NCBI RefSeq assembly: GCF_014844035.1
Contig: NZ_CP062159.1
Coordinates: 372,001-436,000, forward strand
Reading direction: 5' to 3'
DNA from: Flavobacterium sp. MDT1-60
GTDB lineage: Bacteria; Bacteroidota; Bacteroidia; Flavobacteriales; Flavobacteriaceae
DNA length: 64,000 nt
Shown here: piece by piece, positions 27,056-37,400 of the stretch
Numbering within the stretch: the stretch's first letter is position 1
Layout: each line of letters starts with the position of its first letter
The notes under the pieces: generated by a model
Database searches by the model: none
What the model saw: the letters and a program-made list of their open reading frames with translations, nothing else
Told to the model about the DNA's origin: nothing
Translations under genes and position numbers: made by a program

Positions 27056-30000
27056 ATGAAAACAAAACTACTCTTGTTGCTGTTACTGGCAAATTTTTCG
27101 ATTTATGCGCAGATTAACTTAGTTCAGAATTCTGGATTTGAAACCTGGACCGGTAATATACCACAAAGTTGGACCGTTGCGAATTCTGTTATTTCAAATG
27201 CTGATTTTGCATCTGGACAGTGGAGTGCAAAATTATCATACACAACTGTGTCTCCTAAAATTACTACACAGGTTCCTATGAAGGCTGGTGTTACTTATAC
27301 CGTAAAATATAAGTATAAATATATACAATCAAATTATGGCGGAGATCATCCAATTGCTTTGAATATTTCAAAAGCAGGAAGTTCAACGACTTTATCAAGC
27401 AGTACTTTTGCTACAAATAATTTGTGGACTTCAAAAGAAACTACTTTTACACCAGATGCAGATCTATCTTACGATTTGTCATTTTCTACTTTTAGCTTCG
27501 ACAGTGCTACTTTCTATGTTTTAATTGATGATGTAGAAGTTTATGTTAAAGGTACCGAACAATACACTCTTATTCCAAATGTTGAGTTTGAAAAAAGATT
27601 AATTAATTTAGGACTTGATTCAGGTGCAACTGATGGTAAAGTTTTAACTTCAAATATTGCTTTTGTTACTTCATTAGACATAGATACAAACACAGTTTCA
27701 GATTTAACAGGAATACAAGATTTTATTGCTTTAAAAACTTTGAATTGCTCTAATTTTCAAATTAATCAGGGGCTAAAAGGAAAGCTGACAAAGCTTGATG
27801 TGACAAAAAATGTAAATTTGACCACCCTGCGTTGTAGTGATAATGAACTAACATCGCTGGATGTTTCTAAGAATGTTCTTTTGACAGATCTGGATTTTAC
27901 GAATAATAAAGTTACAACAATTGATCTTTCTAAAAATACAGCTTTAAGCAATTTGGATTGTTATTATAATAGTTTAACAGCTCTTGACCTTTCTAAAAAT
28001 ACAGCTTTAAAATTTCTGGACTGTTATACCAATCAAATAACGTCTCTTGATGTTTCTAAAAACATATTATTACAGGATTTAATGTGTTATGGAAATCAAA
28101 TAACAGCTTTGGATCTTTCAAAAAACACTTCTTTAAAACGCTTTAACTGTTATTCAAATCAGCTTACGACATTGAATTTGAAAAATGGAAAAAACACTTT
28201 AATAACAAGTATAACGCTTTCGGGAAATCCAAAACTTTCTTGTATTATTGTTGATGATGTGGACTATGCTAATACGAATTGGTCAAAAAATAAAGATGCT
28301 GATGTTCCTTTTTATCCTTTCGAATGTTCTACAATAACACCAATTTTAGATCCAGCATTTGAAACTAAATTAATTGCTTTAGGAATTGATACTGACGGAA
28401 AAAATGGTGTTGTACTAAATTCTAGTATTGCAGGCATTACTTCTTTAGATGTTTCAGGAAGTTCAATTATCAATTTGAGTGGTCTTCAAGGTTTTACTTC
28501 TTTACAAACTTTAAATGTTTCTAATAATTTATTAAAAAAATTAGACCTTTCGAAAAACACGGCAATTACGATTTTAAATTGTTCTCAAAATTCGTCTCTA
28601 ACTTGTATTCAGGTTGCAAATTTAACGACTGCAGCAACCTGGGCCACAACGAAAGATGCAATAGCATCTTTTAGCTTAGATTGTAACTTTTATACCACTA
28701 TTCCAGATTCTAAATTTGAAGATAAACTTATCGCTCTTAAAATCGATAAGGATGGAAAAAATGGAAAGGTAAATACTGAAAGTATTGCAGACCTGACATC
28801 ATTGGATGTATCTAATAGTGGCATTACTGACTTAACTGGAATTCAGGATTTTAAAAGCTTAAAGTCTTTAAAATGCAATGGAAGCTCTGGAAGTGCAGGA
28901 TTAACCAAATTGGATATTTCTAAAAACACGCAGTTAACTGATTTAACTTGTACTTATCATCAAATCACTGCTGTAGATGTGTCAAAAAATACCCTACTTA
29001 AATCATTGAGTGTCGGCATGAATAAAATCACTGCAATAGATGTTTCTGCAAACACTGCTTTAACTCTTTTTAGTGTTGCCGGAAATCAATTGACGACTAT
29101 TGATGTAACCAAAAATACAGCATTGGAAACTCTTGCTTTAGACATGAACAAATTAAGCACTGTTGATGTTTCTCAAAATACAAAATTAAAAACCTTGTAT
29201 TTATCTATTAATGCATTAACCTCTGTTGATATTTCAAAAAATACTGATTTGACTTATTTATATGTTAGTTCAAACAAACTTTCTACAGTTGATATTTCCA
29301 AAAATACAGCTTTAGAATATCTTGACATTTCTTCAAATCAATTAAGTACCATTGACGTTACTCAAAATGTTAATTTGAATTATGCACGTGTATATAGTAA
29401 CACATTGACTACATTGGATGTAACCAAGAATACGCTTTTAAAGAATTTAAATTGCAGCAATAATAAATTAAGTACGCTTGATGTTTCTAAAAATACCGTT
29501 TTAACAGATTTAGATGCTAATACAAATTTAATAGCGGCTCTTAACGTTTCTAATAATCTTTCATTGGCATATCTAGATTTGTATGGAAATCCAATTACAT
29601 CTATAGATGTTACTAAAAATACTGCACTTAATTATCTATCTGTTTCCGGCACTAAGATAACAACACTGGATCTTTCTAAAAATGTAAACTTAAAAACCTT
29701 GTATTGTCCCAACAACAAACTTACAAACGTAAATCTAAAAAATGGAAAAAACACTTTACTTACAACTGTTTCTTTTCTATTAAACCCAGATTTAAAATGT
29801 ATTCTTGTTGATGATGCAAATTACTCTGCTGCAAATTGGAAAAATAAAGATGTAACTTCTTATTACTCTAATATAGATTGTTCGCTGACAACTTATATAG
29901 CCGATTCTACATTTGAAGATAAATTAATTGCTTTAGGTATTGACACTGATGGAAAAAATGGTGTTGTTTTAACGGCTAACATTAAAACAATTACTTCATT

Positions 30001-33000
30001 AGATGTATCTAACAGTTCTATTAAAGATTTGACTGGAATTGAAGGTTTTACAGCTCTGACTAATTTAAATTCTTCAAATAATGCTTTAACTAATTTAGAT
30101 CTTTCTAAAAATGCGGCCTTAAATACTTTAAATACTTCTAATAATGCATCGCTAACTTGTATTAAAGTTGCTGATGTAGTGCTTTCTAACAATTGGACGG
30201 TTACAAAAGATGCTATTGCCAGCTTTAGTTTAGACTGTAGACCTTATACTCAAATTCCTGATCTTAACTTTGAGAAAAAACTAATAGCTTTAGGTATTGA
30301 TACTGATGGGGAAAATGGAAAAATATTGACTTCAAGTATCTCCTCATTAACGAGCTTAAGTATTGCTAATAGCGCTATTTCTGATTTAACAGGAATTGCC
30401 GATTTTAAGGCTCTTAAAACTTTAACTGTTTCCAGGAATAATTTAAAATCACTAGATATTTCTAAAAATAGCAGTTTAACCAATTTAAATTGTGATTCAA
30501 ATCAATTAAAAAACATTGATATCTCTAAAAATGTATCGCTATATACTTTTAGTGCTTCAAATAACTTATTAACTAATTTAGATATTACAAAAAATACTGA
30601 CTTGAGTTATTTAACTATTTCAAACAATAACTTAACTACTATTGATCTTTCTAAAAACCTAAAAATGTGGAACCTAGATATTAATAGTAATGCATTAACA
30701 GCATTAGATGTCTCTAAGAACATACAATTATATTCCTTACGTTGTTATTTTAATCAAATAACAACATTAGATTTATCTAAAAATGTGGCTTTAAATGAAA
30801 TGTTAGCCAACAACAATAAATTGGTAAATGTTAATATAAAAAATGGAAAAAACACACTCTTACTTGCCGCTAACAATGGAGGAGTGAGATTTATGAGCAA
30901 TCCTAATTTAACCTGTATTCAGGTTGATGATGTAAACTACTCCAATACAAACTGGAAAAACCAGAAAGATGCATCAGCGGTTTATTCTACAGATGCGTGC
31001 CCGGTTAATATTGCTTATACCCTGATTCCAGATGCTAATTTTGAAAATAAATTAATTGCTCTTGGTATTGATAAAGATGGGAAAAATGGTAAAGTGGCTA
31101 CTGCAAGCATTTCTTCTTTAACCACTGTAAATGTATCAAACAGCGGAATTGCAGACTTAACGGGAATAGAAGATTTTGCTTCACTGAATTCATTAGACTG
31201 CAGCAAAAATCAACTAACAGGCATTGTACTTTATAGCAATAAGGCGCTTACCAGTTTAAATTGCAGCAACAATCAGTTAAGTGATATAAATACTACAGTA
31301 AACACTCTTTTGGCTGTTTTAAACTTTAGCTCAAACAACATCCTAACTTTTGATGCTTCTAAAAATTTACAACTAACTGCATTAAGCGCGAGTTTTAATA
31401 AACTAAACACTTTAGATGTTTCTAAAAATACTGCTTTAAAACAGCTGGATTGTGCTGGTAATAATATGTACAATCTTAATTTGAAGAATGGGAACAATGC
31501 CAATATGCAAAATATGATTTTCGGGAATTTTACAGAAAACCCAAATCTGCTTTGTATTCAAGTTGATGATGCAGCATTTTCTAATAACAATTGGATTGCA
31601 AAAGATGCCACAGCAAACTATTCTTCTGCAGCATGTGCAGAAAATTTACAATACACATCGATTCCTGATCCAATTTTCGAGAATGAATTGATTGAAAGTG
31701 GTATTGATAAAGATGGTAAAAACGGGAAAGTTTTAACTGCCAGTATTAGAAATATAACAAGTTTAACCGCTATTGACCTTGTAAATAAAGTTACAGATTT
31801 AACAGGAATTGAAGATTTTTCTTCATTAGTAGATTTACATATTTATCATGGTGCAATCACTAAATTGGATGTATCAAAAAATCTGAAATTAAAAATTCTG
31901 GATATGGCCGATAATAAAGTTTCTACTTTAGACTTATCTAAAAATACAGCATTAGAAACTTTAAGCTGCGGTTCTAATAATTTAACCCAATTAATTGTCG
32001 CAAACAATACTGCTTTAACTGAGTTAAGTGCGTCAAACAATCAGCTTACAAGTATTGATGTTTCTAAAAATAAAGCGTTGACTAAGTTATCGCTTGGTAC
32101 AAATCAATTAACAAATATTGATATTACCGCAAACACAGCATTAACTTCTTTTGATATTTACAAAAATAAAGTAACAAGTATAGATGTTTCTAAAAATACA
32201 GCATTGACTACTTTAGGTGTTTCTGATAATTTATTGTCAAGTATTGATCTTTCTAAGAATACTACGTTGACTACTTTAAGTCTTTCCAACAATCCTTGGA
32301 CAAGTGTAGATATTTCAAAAAATACAATACTATCGACCTTATATGTTACGAATTGCCAATTAACCAATATCGATCTTAGTTCTCATATAGCGCTAAAAGT
32401 CTTAGAAATTGCTAAAAACAAATTGACAACTTTAGACCTTTCTAAAAACACTGCTTTAACTTCTGTAATTGCGACATCAAATGAATTGACAAGTTTAAAT
32501 TTAAAAAACGGAAAAAATACTTTGCTGATAAATGGAAATGTATCATTTTCTTCAAATCCAAAATTATTTTGCATTCTGGTTGACGATGTAAATTATGCCA
32601 ATACAAACTGGTTAAACAGAAAAGATGCTATCGCAACTTACAATACAGAATGTACAGGAGAATTAACTCTGCCTGCAAATAATTTTACTGTTGAAACTAA
32701 AGGTGAATCTTGTCTGGGTGAAAATAATGGAGAAATAAGCATTACTGCAAAAACAGCATTGGATTATACTGCTACTATAAATGACAAGCCGTATTCTTTT
32801 GCAAACAATAGTTTAAAAGTTACTGCCTTAACTCCTGGAGTTTATAAAATTAAAATTACGGTTCCTAATACGATTTTCGAACAAAACTTCAATATAACAA
32901 TCGCAAAAGGTGCCACAATAACCGGAAAATCTAGTATAACAGCTAAAAAAGTAGATGTTGAAATTACGGAAGGAACTGCCCCATTTACAGTTTTTGTAGA

Positions 33001-33373
33001 CGGTACAGAACAATTTCAAACAACTGATTCTAACTTTTCTATAGCACTTAACGAAGGTGGATTAATCGAAGTTGCAACTGCAAAAGCATGTGAAGGAGTT
33101 TATGCTAAAAAAATTAAAACAACTGAGATTTTAGGAACAGTTCTTTCTGCTTACCCGAATCCAACTAAAGGAAACTTTGAAATTGAAATACCAACCGACA
33201 AAAATGAAGTTGTAATTGAATTATACAATTTTGGTGGTCAATTAGTTTCTCGCAAATCGTATGTTATCGAAAATGGAACGGCAAAATTAAGTCTTGAAAA
33301 TCAACCTTCAGGAATTTATGCAGCCAAAATCTATTTAGAAACTCCAGAATATATTAAAATCATAAAAAAATAA
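27056..33373 (+). CDS. Giant T9SS-secreted leucine-rich-repeat surface protein (2105 aa)
   Basis: A signal peptide (1-18) precedes a jelly-roll, carbohydrate-binding-like domain (~20-165: NLVQNSGFETW to IDDVEVY). Then come seven blocks starting near residues 168, 427, 546, 945, 1064, 1321 and 1533. Each block opens with a header like IPDxxFExxLIALGIDxDGxNGKV, runs through 21-residue LRR units (LDVSKNTALTxLxCxxNxLT), and closes with LNLKNGKNT and a CIxVDDxxY cap. An Ig-like stretch (~1870-2020) precedes a type A sorting domain (~2026-2105, from AYPNPTKG). The likely role is adhesion or ligand binding at the cell surface. The 2-base gap to the next gene indicates an operon. The upstream module is shared with the 34420 locus. 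Confidence 0.85.
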   Translation: MKTKLLLLLLLANFSIYAQINLVQNSGFETWTGNIPQSWTVANSVISNADFASGQWSAKLSYTTVSPKITTQVPMKAGVTYTVKYKYKYIQSNYGGDHPIALNISKAGSSTTLSSSTFATNNLWTSKETTFTPDADLSYDLSFSTFSFDSATFYVLIDDVEVYVKGTEQYTLIPNVEFEKRLINLGLDSGATDGKVLTSNIAFVTSLDIDTNTVSDLTGIQDFIALKTLNCSNFQINQGLKGKLTKLDVTKNVNLTTLRCSDNELTSLDVSKNVLLTDLDFTNNKVTTIDLSKNTALSNLDCYYNSLTALDLSKNTALKFLDCYTNQITSLDVSKNILLQDLMCYGNQITALDLSKNTSLKRFNCYSNQLTTLNLKNGKNTLITSITLSGNPKLSCIIVDDVDYANTNWSKNKDADVPFYPFECSTITPILDPAFETKLIALGIDTDGKNGVVLNSSIAGITSLDVSGSSIINLSGLQGFTSLQTLNVSNNLLKKLDLSKNTAITILNCSQNSSLTCIQVANLTTAATWATTKDAIASFSLDCNFYTTIPDSKFEDKLIALKIDKDGKNGKVNTESIADLTSLDVSNSGITDLTGIQDFKSLKSLKCNGSSGSAGLTKLDISKNTQLTDLTCTYHQITAVDVSKNTLLKSLSVGMNKITAIDVSANTALTLFSVAGNQLTTIDVTKNTALETLALDMNKLSTVDVSQNTKLKTLYLSINALTSVDISKNTDLTYLYVSSNKLSTVDISKNTALEYLDISSNQLSTIDVTQNVNLNYARVYSNTLTTLDVTKNTLLKNLNCSNNKLSTLDVSKNTVLTDLDANTNLIAALNVSNNLSLAYLDLYGNPITSIDVTKNTALNYLSVSGTKITTLDLSKNVNLKTLYCPNNKLTNVNLKNGKNTLLTTVSFLLNPDLKCILVDDANYSAANWKNKDVTSYYSNIDCSLTTYIADSTFEDKLIALGIDTDGKNGVVLTANIKTITSLDVSNSSIKDLTGIEGFTALTNLNSSNNALTNLDLSKNAALNTLNTSNNASLTCIKVADVVLSNNWTVTKDAIASFSLDCRPYTQIPDLNFEKKLIALGIDTDGENGKILTSSISSLTSLSIANSAISDLTGIADFKALKTLTVSRNNLKSLDISKNSSLTNLNCDSNQLKNIDISKNVSLYTFSASNNLLTNLDITKNTDLSYLTISNNNLTTIDLSKNLKMWNLDINSNALTALDVSKNIQLYSLRCYFNQITTLDLSKNVALNEMLANNNKLVNVNIKNGKNTLLLAANNGGVRFMSNPNLTCIQVDDVNYSNTNWKNQKDASAVYSTDACPVNIAYTLIPDANFENKLIALGIDKDGKNGKVATASISSLTTVNVSNSGIADLTGIEDFASLNSLDCSKNQLTGIVLYSNKALTSLNCSNNQLSDINTTVNTLLAVLNFSSNNILTFDASKNLQLTALSASFNKLNTLDVSKNTALKQLDCAGNNMYNLNLKNGNNANMQNMIFGNFTENPNLLCIQVDDAAFSNNNWIAKDATANYSSAACAENLQYTSIPDPIFENELIESGIDKDGKNGKVLTASIRNITSLTAIDLVNKVTDLTGIEDFSSLVDLHIYHGAITKLDVSKNLKLKILDMADNKVSTLDLSKNTALETLSCGSNNLTQLIVANNTALTELSASNNQLTSIDVSKNKALTKLSLGTNQLTNIDITANTALTSFDIYKNKVTSIDVSKNTALTTLGVSDNLLSSIDLSKNTTLTTLSLSNNPWTSVDISKNTILSTLYVTNCQLTNIDLSSHIALKVLEIAKNKLTTLDLSKNTALTSVIATSNELTSLNLKNGKNTLLINGNVSFSSNPKLFCILVDDVNYANTNWLNRKDAIATYNTECTGELTLPANNFTVETKGESCLGENNGEISITAKTALDYTATINDKPYSFANNSLKVTALTPGVYKIKITVPNTIFEQNFNITIAKGATITGKSSITAKKVDVEITEGTAPFTVFVDGTEQFQTTDSNFSIALNEGGLIEVATAKACEGVYAKKIKTTEILGTVLSAYPNPTKGNFEIEIPTDKNEVVIELYNFGGQLVSRKSYVIENGTAKLSLENQPSGIYAAKIYLETPEYIKIIKK

Positions 33374-33375
33374 AG

Positions 33376-34071
33376 ATGAAGAATTTTATATACCTATCAA
33401 TCATCGGTTTACTATTTACAGCCTGCGGTAGCGGTGGCGGAGATGATCCTGTTGCTCCGGCAAATACTGCTCCAACTGTTCCTGCATTAGCAAGTCCGGC
33501 AGATAATAAATTATGCTTAGACAATACCGTTGTTTTTCAATGGAATCAATCCAGTGACACTGAAAAAGATGCAGTGGTTTACCAGATTCAGGTAGCAAAA
33601 GACAATGGTTTTACTCAAATTGTATCAAACCTTGACGCAACATCAAACCTAACCAATACTGCTACTTTAGACAAAAACACGGCTTATTACTGGAGAGTTA
33701 AAGCAACAGATGCTAAAGGTTTAGCAAGTGCTTATACAGCAACTTATAAATTTTATACTGCTGGTGTTGCTGTGGTTAATCATTTGCCCTTTGCTCCGGC
33801 TTTAACACAGCCACTTATAAATAGTGTGTTAACTGGAACGAGCGCAACTTTAGGATGGACTGCTTCTGATGTTGACACTGCCGATGTTCTCTCTTACGAT
33901 GTTTATTTTGGAACAGCCAATCCCCCAACCGTAAAAGTTAGCGACAACATAACTGGACTTTCCACTACTGTTGCAGTTGAGCCTACGAAACAATGTTTCT
34001 GGAGAGTTGTTGTAAAAGACAATAAAGGTGGAGAAACAATTGGCCAGGTTTGGAAGTTTAAAACTAATTAA
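33376..34071 (+). CDS. Fibronectin type III domain lipoprotein
   Basis: This 231-aa protein has a lipoprotein signal ending LLFTAC at residue 17, a Gly/Asp-rich linker (GSGGGDD), and two fibronectin-III-like domains (~35-130 and ~138-231). YYWRVKATDAKGL and CFWRVVVKDNKGG are the recurring F-strand motifs. It starts 2 bases after the giant LRR gene, so the two are surely cotranscribed. It may anchor or assist the LRR protein at the surface (inference). A terminator follows. Confidence 0.8.
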   Translation: MKNFIYLSIIGLLFTACGSGGGDDPVAPANTAPTVPALASPADNKLCLDNTVVFQWNQSSDTEKDAVVYQIQVAKDNGFTQIVSNLDATSNLTNTATLDKNTAYYWRVKATDAKGLASAYTATYKFYTAGVAVVNHLPFAPALTQPLINSVLTGTSATLGWTASDVDTADVLSYDVYFGTANPPTVKVSDNITGLSTTVAVEPTKQCFWRVVVKDNKGGETIGQVWKFKTN

Positions 34072-34103
34072 AACTATAATATTGCAACTAGTTAAACAAA
34101 AAA

Positions 34104-34137
34104 TCCCGTTTTCATTCAGTTGAAAACGGGACTTTTT
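34104..34137 (+). terminator. Terminator of the LRR-lipoprotein operon
   Basis: An 11-bp stem (TCCCGTTTTCA at 34104-34114 with 34121-34131) is followed by CTTTTT. Confidence 0.85.
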
Positions 34138-34174
34138 ATTTGCAGCAGTTTTTACGAAAACTTATAAAAAATCA

Positions 34175-34249
34175 CTCCTTTACGTAAACCCGTAAGGAAA
34201 ACTCATTTAAAACATGTACACTTGACCGACCGAATCATAAACTAAATCT
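34175..34249 (+). promoter_or_regulatory. Conserved 5' module, copy 2
   Basis: Near-duplicate of 26981-27055, including the CGTAA direct repeats, TGTACACTTG and CGACCGAATCATAAACT. It ends at an ATG (34250) that opens only a short broken frame. It probably drives the giant gene at 34420 through a ~200-base leader. Confidence 0.65.
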
Positions 34250-34315
34250 ATGAAATATTTAGTTGCTTTTAGCAAATTTCCGCAAACAACATTACAGCAA
34301 ACTGATACTTAAAGT
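34250..34315 (+). pseudogene. Decayed start of an LRR-type secreted protein gene
   Basis: After ATGAAA the frame stops at 34310-34312. Shifted by one, it reads LLLANF, the same signal-peptide core as in the first LRR protein; the DNA word TTGCTTTTAGCAAATTT resembles the corresponding part of 27056 onward. It is therefore a relic of a duplicated gene start. The extent is approximate. Confidence 0.5.
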
Positions 34316-34419
34316 GCTAAACCTAAGGAAAACAGCGATTTTACCTTTTTACAAAATCTGTAAAACAAAAATAAATTTCAATCAAAACCACACATTCAAA
34401 CAATCCAAATCTTTAGCAT
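34316..34419. other. Leader of the second giant gene
   Basis: AT-rich sequence between the relic gene start and the ATG at 34420. No separate TAnnTTTG box is evident, which supports transcription from the 34175 module. Confidence 0.4.
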
Positions 34420-37400
34420 ATGAAAAAAACTTTACTCTTACTTTTAATATTTTCATGTTTACAAATAAATGCCCAATGCTGGAAAACAGTGACTGCTGGA
34501 TATAGTTATACTGTAGCCACACAAACAGATAATAGTTTATGGAGCTGGGGAGAAAACAAAAGTGGACAATTAGGAGATGGCACTATTATAAGTAACAATA
34601 CGCCAAAAAAAATCGGAACAGCTACTGATTGGAAAATAGTAGTTACCGGAACTAATCATACTGTTGCTCTAAAAAACGATGGTTCTTTGTGGGCCTGGGG
34701 CAGCAACAAGGAAGGACAATTGGGAGATGGTACTTCTACAAATAAAAGTATTCCTATACGAATAGGAACCGATACTAATTGGCAGACTGTGGCAGCAGGA
34801 AATCAATATACAGTTGCCTTAAAGAACGATGGAACTTTATGGGCTTGGGGAGATAATTATTTTGGAGAATTAGGCAACGGTACCAGTTCAGGTAGCAGCA
34901 TTCCTAAGCAGATTGGAACAGCTACAGATTGGAAATCGATAACGGTAGGTTATTATCATACTATTGCCTTAAAAACAGATGGTACTTTATGGACGTGGGG
35001 AGGAAATAATGCTGGACAATTAGGAGACGGCACTACTTCTAAAAGTAATTCTCCAAAAAAAATAGGAATAGCAACTGACTGGAAAATTATATGTGGAGGA
35101 GGCAGTCATACACTTGCTATAAAAACAGACGGATCATTATGGGCTTGGGGACAAAATAAATATGGAGAATTAGGAAACGGAACAACTACGGATAGCTATG
35201 TTCCGACAAAAATAGGAACGGCAACGGATTGGAAAAGTTTAGGAGCGGCGGGCGATCATACAATTGCCATAAAAACAGATAACTCTTTATGGAGCTGGGG
35301 ATATAATTATCATAACGAATTAGGAAATGGCACATCCTTAAACAGCCTTGTGCCAATACAAATAGGAGCTTCAAAAAATTGGCAAGACGTACACGCAGGT
35401 TGGTATTACACAGCTGCTGTGAGTTCTGATGGCGTTATGTGGACTTTTGGAGATAATGCTGATGGACAATTAGGTGATGGTACTAATGTTAATAAAAATG
35501 TACCGATAACAGTTGTGTGCCCATCTTCGCTTGTAATAACAGCATCTCAAGTCAATATAAACTGTTTTGGTGATAAAAATGGTTCAGCTTCGGTAACAGC
35601 AGTTTCAGGCGGTATCGCTCCATATACTTATCTTTGGTCTAATGGTGCAACCACAGCAACCATTACGGGATTATTAGCCGGAAATTATACTTGTACTGTA
35701 ACAGATGCCTCTTCATTATCCATTACAAAAAGTTTTGTTATTGCGCAGCCAACACTTCTTAACTTAATAATAACAAGTACAAATGCGTGTAACAATAATA
35801 ATAATAATGGAAGTTTGACCGCTACAGCAAATGGAGGAACGCTCCCATACCAATATGCCATTTCACCGAATTTTACTTACCAAAGTTCAAATGTGTTTGC
35901 GGGTTTATCGGCAGGGACTTACACAATTAACACAAAAGACGCTAACGGATGTATTGTTACGAACACTACAACTATTACCGCAAATAATACACCACCTCCA
36001 ACTGCCAGTTCACAAACATTCAATAATATTACTACAGTTGCAGACTTAAAAGCTGTCGGACTTAACCTTAAATGGTTTAGTGTGCCTGTTGGTGGAACTG
36101 CTTTAAATTTATCGACTGTAATACAAACGGGTACATATTATATTTCACAAACAATCGATGGGTGCGAAAGTACAATGAGAACTTCAGTCAACATAACAGT
36201 TACAGTGCCTTCAGGAAATGAGCCAATACCAACAAATGGTTTGATTGTATATTATCCTTTTAATGGAAATGCAAATGACCAAAGTGGAAATGGAGTTAAT
36301 GGAAATCCACAAAATCTTACTTTAACTACTGACAGATTCGGGAATAGCAATGCTGCTTATTCTTTTAACGGACTAAATAGTGGTATGAGCATCTATTTGG
36401 CAAATAATCCACAAGCTACTAACACACGAACTATGACTGGTTGGTTTAAAGCAAGCGATCCTGTTAGCTCAAGCGCTTTTGATTTTTGTCTTGCAAGTTA
36501 CGGAGCTGATGCAGATTCTTTTAAAATAACCTTTTATCGCAAAGGATATTTAGATGTAAATTTTGATTCTCAGACTTTTTCATCTCAAAAAAATTATTTT
36601 AATAATGAATGGACCTTTTTTGCGATGACTTTTGATGATGACACCAACGTTTTTTCATTGTATATAAACAATGTTCTTGAACTAACCGGAACCGTTAATT
36701 TGTTTACAAAAGGATTTGGAGGTATTTGTAACATCGGAAAAAACAATGCAAACAATTATTTTGAAGGTTCTATAGATGATATTGCCATTTGGAATCGCGT
36801 ATTAACACCACAAGAAATTTCAGCCTTGTACGTACCCGGAAATAATATTAATTACACTTTAATACCTGATTCAAATTTTGAACAAAAACTAATTAATTTA
36901 GGAATTGACACTGATGGATTAAATGGAAAAGTTCTTACTTATAATATCAGCACTGTAAAGTTCTTAGACCTTACCAAAAGTAATATTTCAGATTTAACAG
37001 GAATACAAGACTTTGTATCATTAACTGATTTGTATTGTGGTCAAAATTCATTAACAACATTAAATGTAAGTAAAAATACCGCTCTGACTACTCTGGATTG
37101 TAACAACAATAAAATAACCTCTTTAGACGTAAGTAATAATATTGCTTTACTTAATTTGAGCTGCTATTCAAATCAATTAACAGCATTAGATGTTAAAGTA
37201 AATACAGCGTTAACAAAATTAGATTCGGGTTCAAACAAATATACTGCTTTGGATGTAAGCTCAAATACTGCGTTAACATTTTTGGGCTGTAATACTAGTC
37301 AATTAACCAGTTTAGATGTAAGTAAGAATACAGCTTTAAATCTGCTGGATTGTCGCGAAAATAAATTAACCCAGTTGGATGTTTCTAAAATCAATACTCT

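Noticed and set aside
27650..32600. Long array of regularly spaced DNA repeats that might be taken for a CRISPR or satellite.
   Set aside because: The period is about 63 bases, fully in frame, and encodes 21-residue leucine-rich repeats; there are no cas genes.
34263..34505. 80-aa frame between the two giant genes as a real small protein.
   Set aside because: It overlaps the true signal peptide of the 34420 gene in another frame, and its LLLANF start is better explained as a relic.
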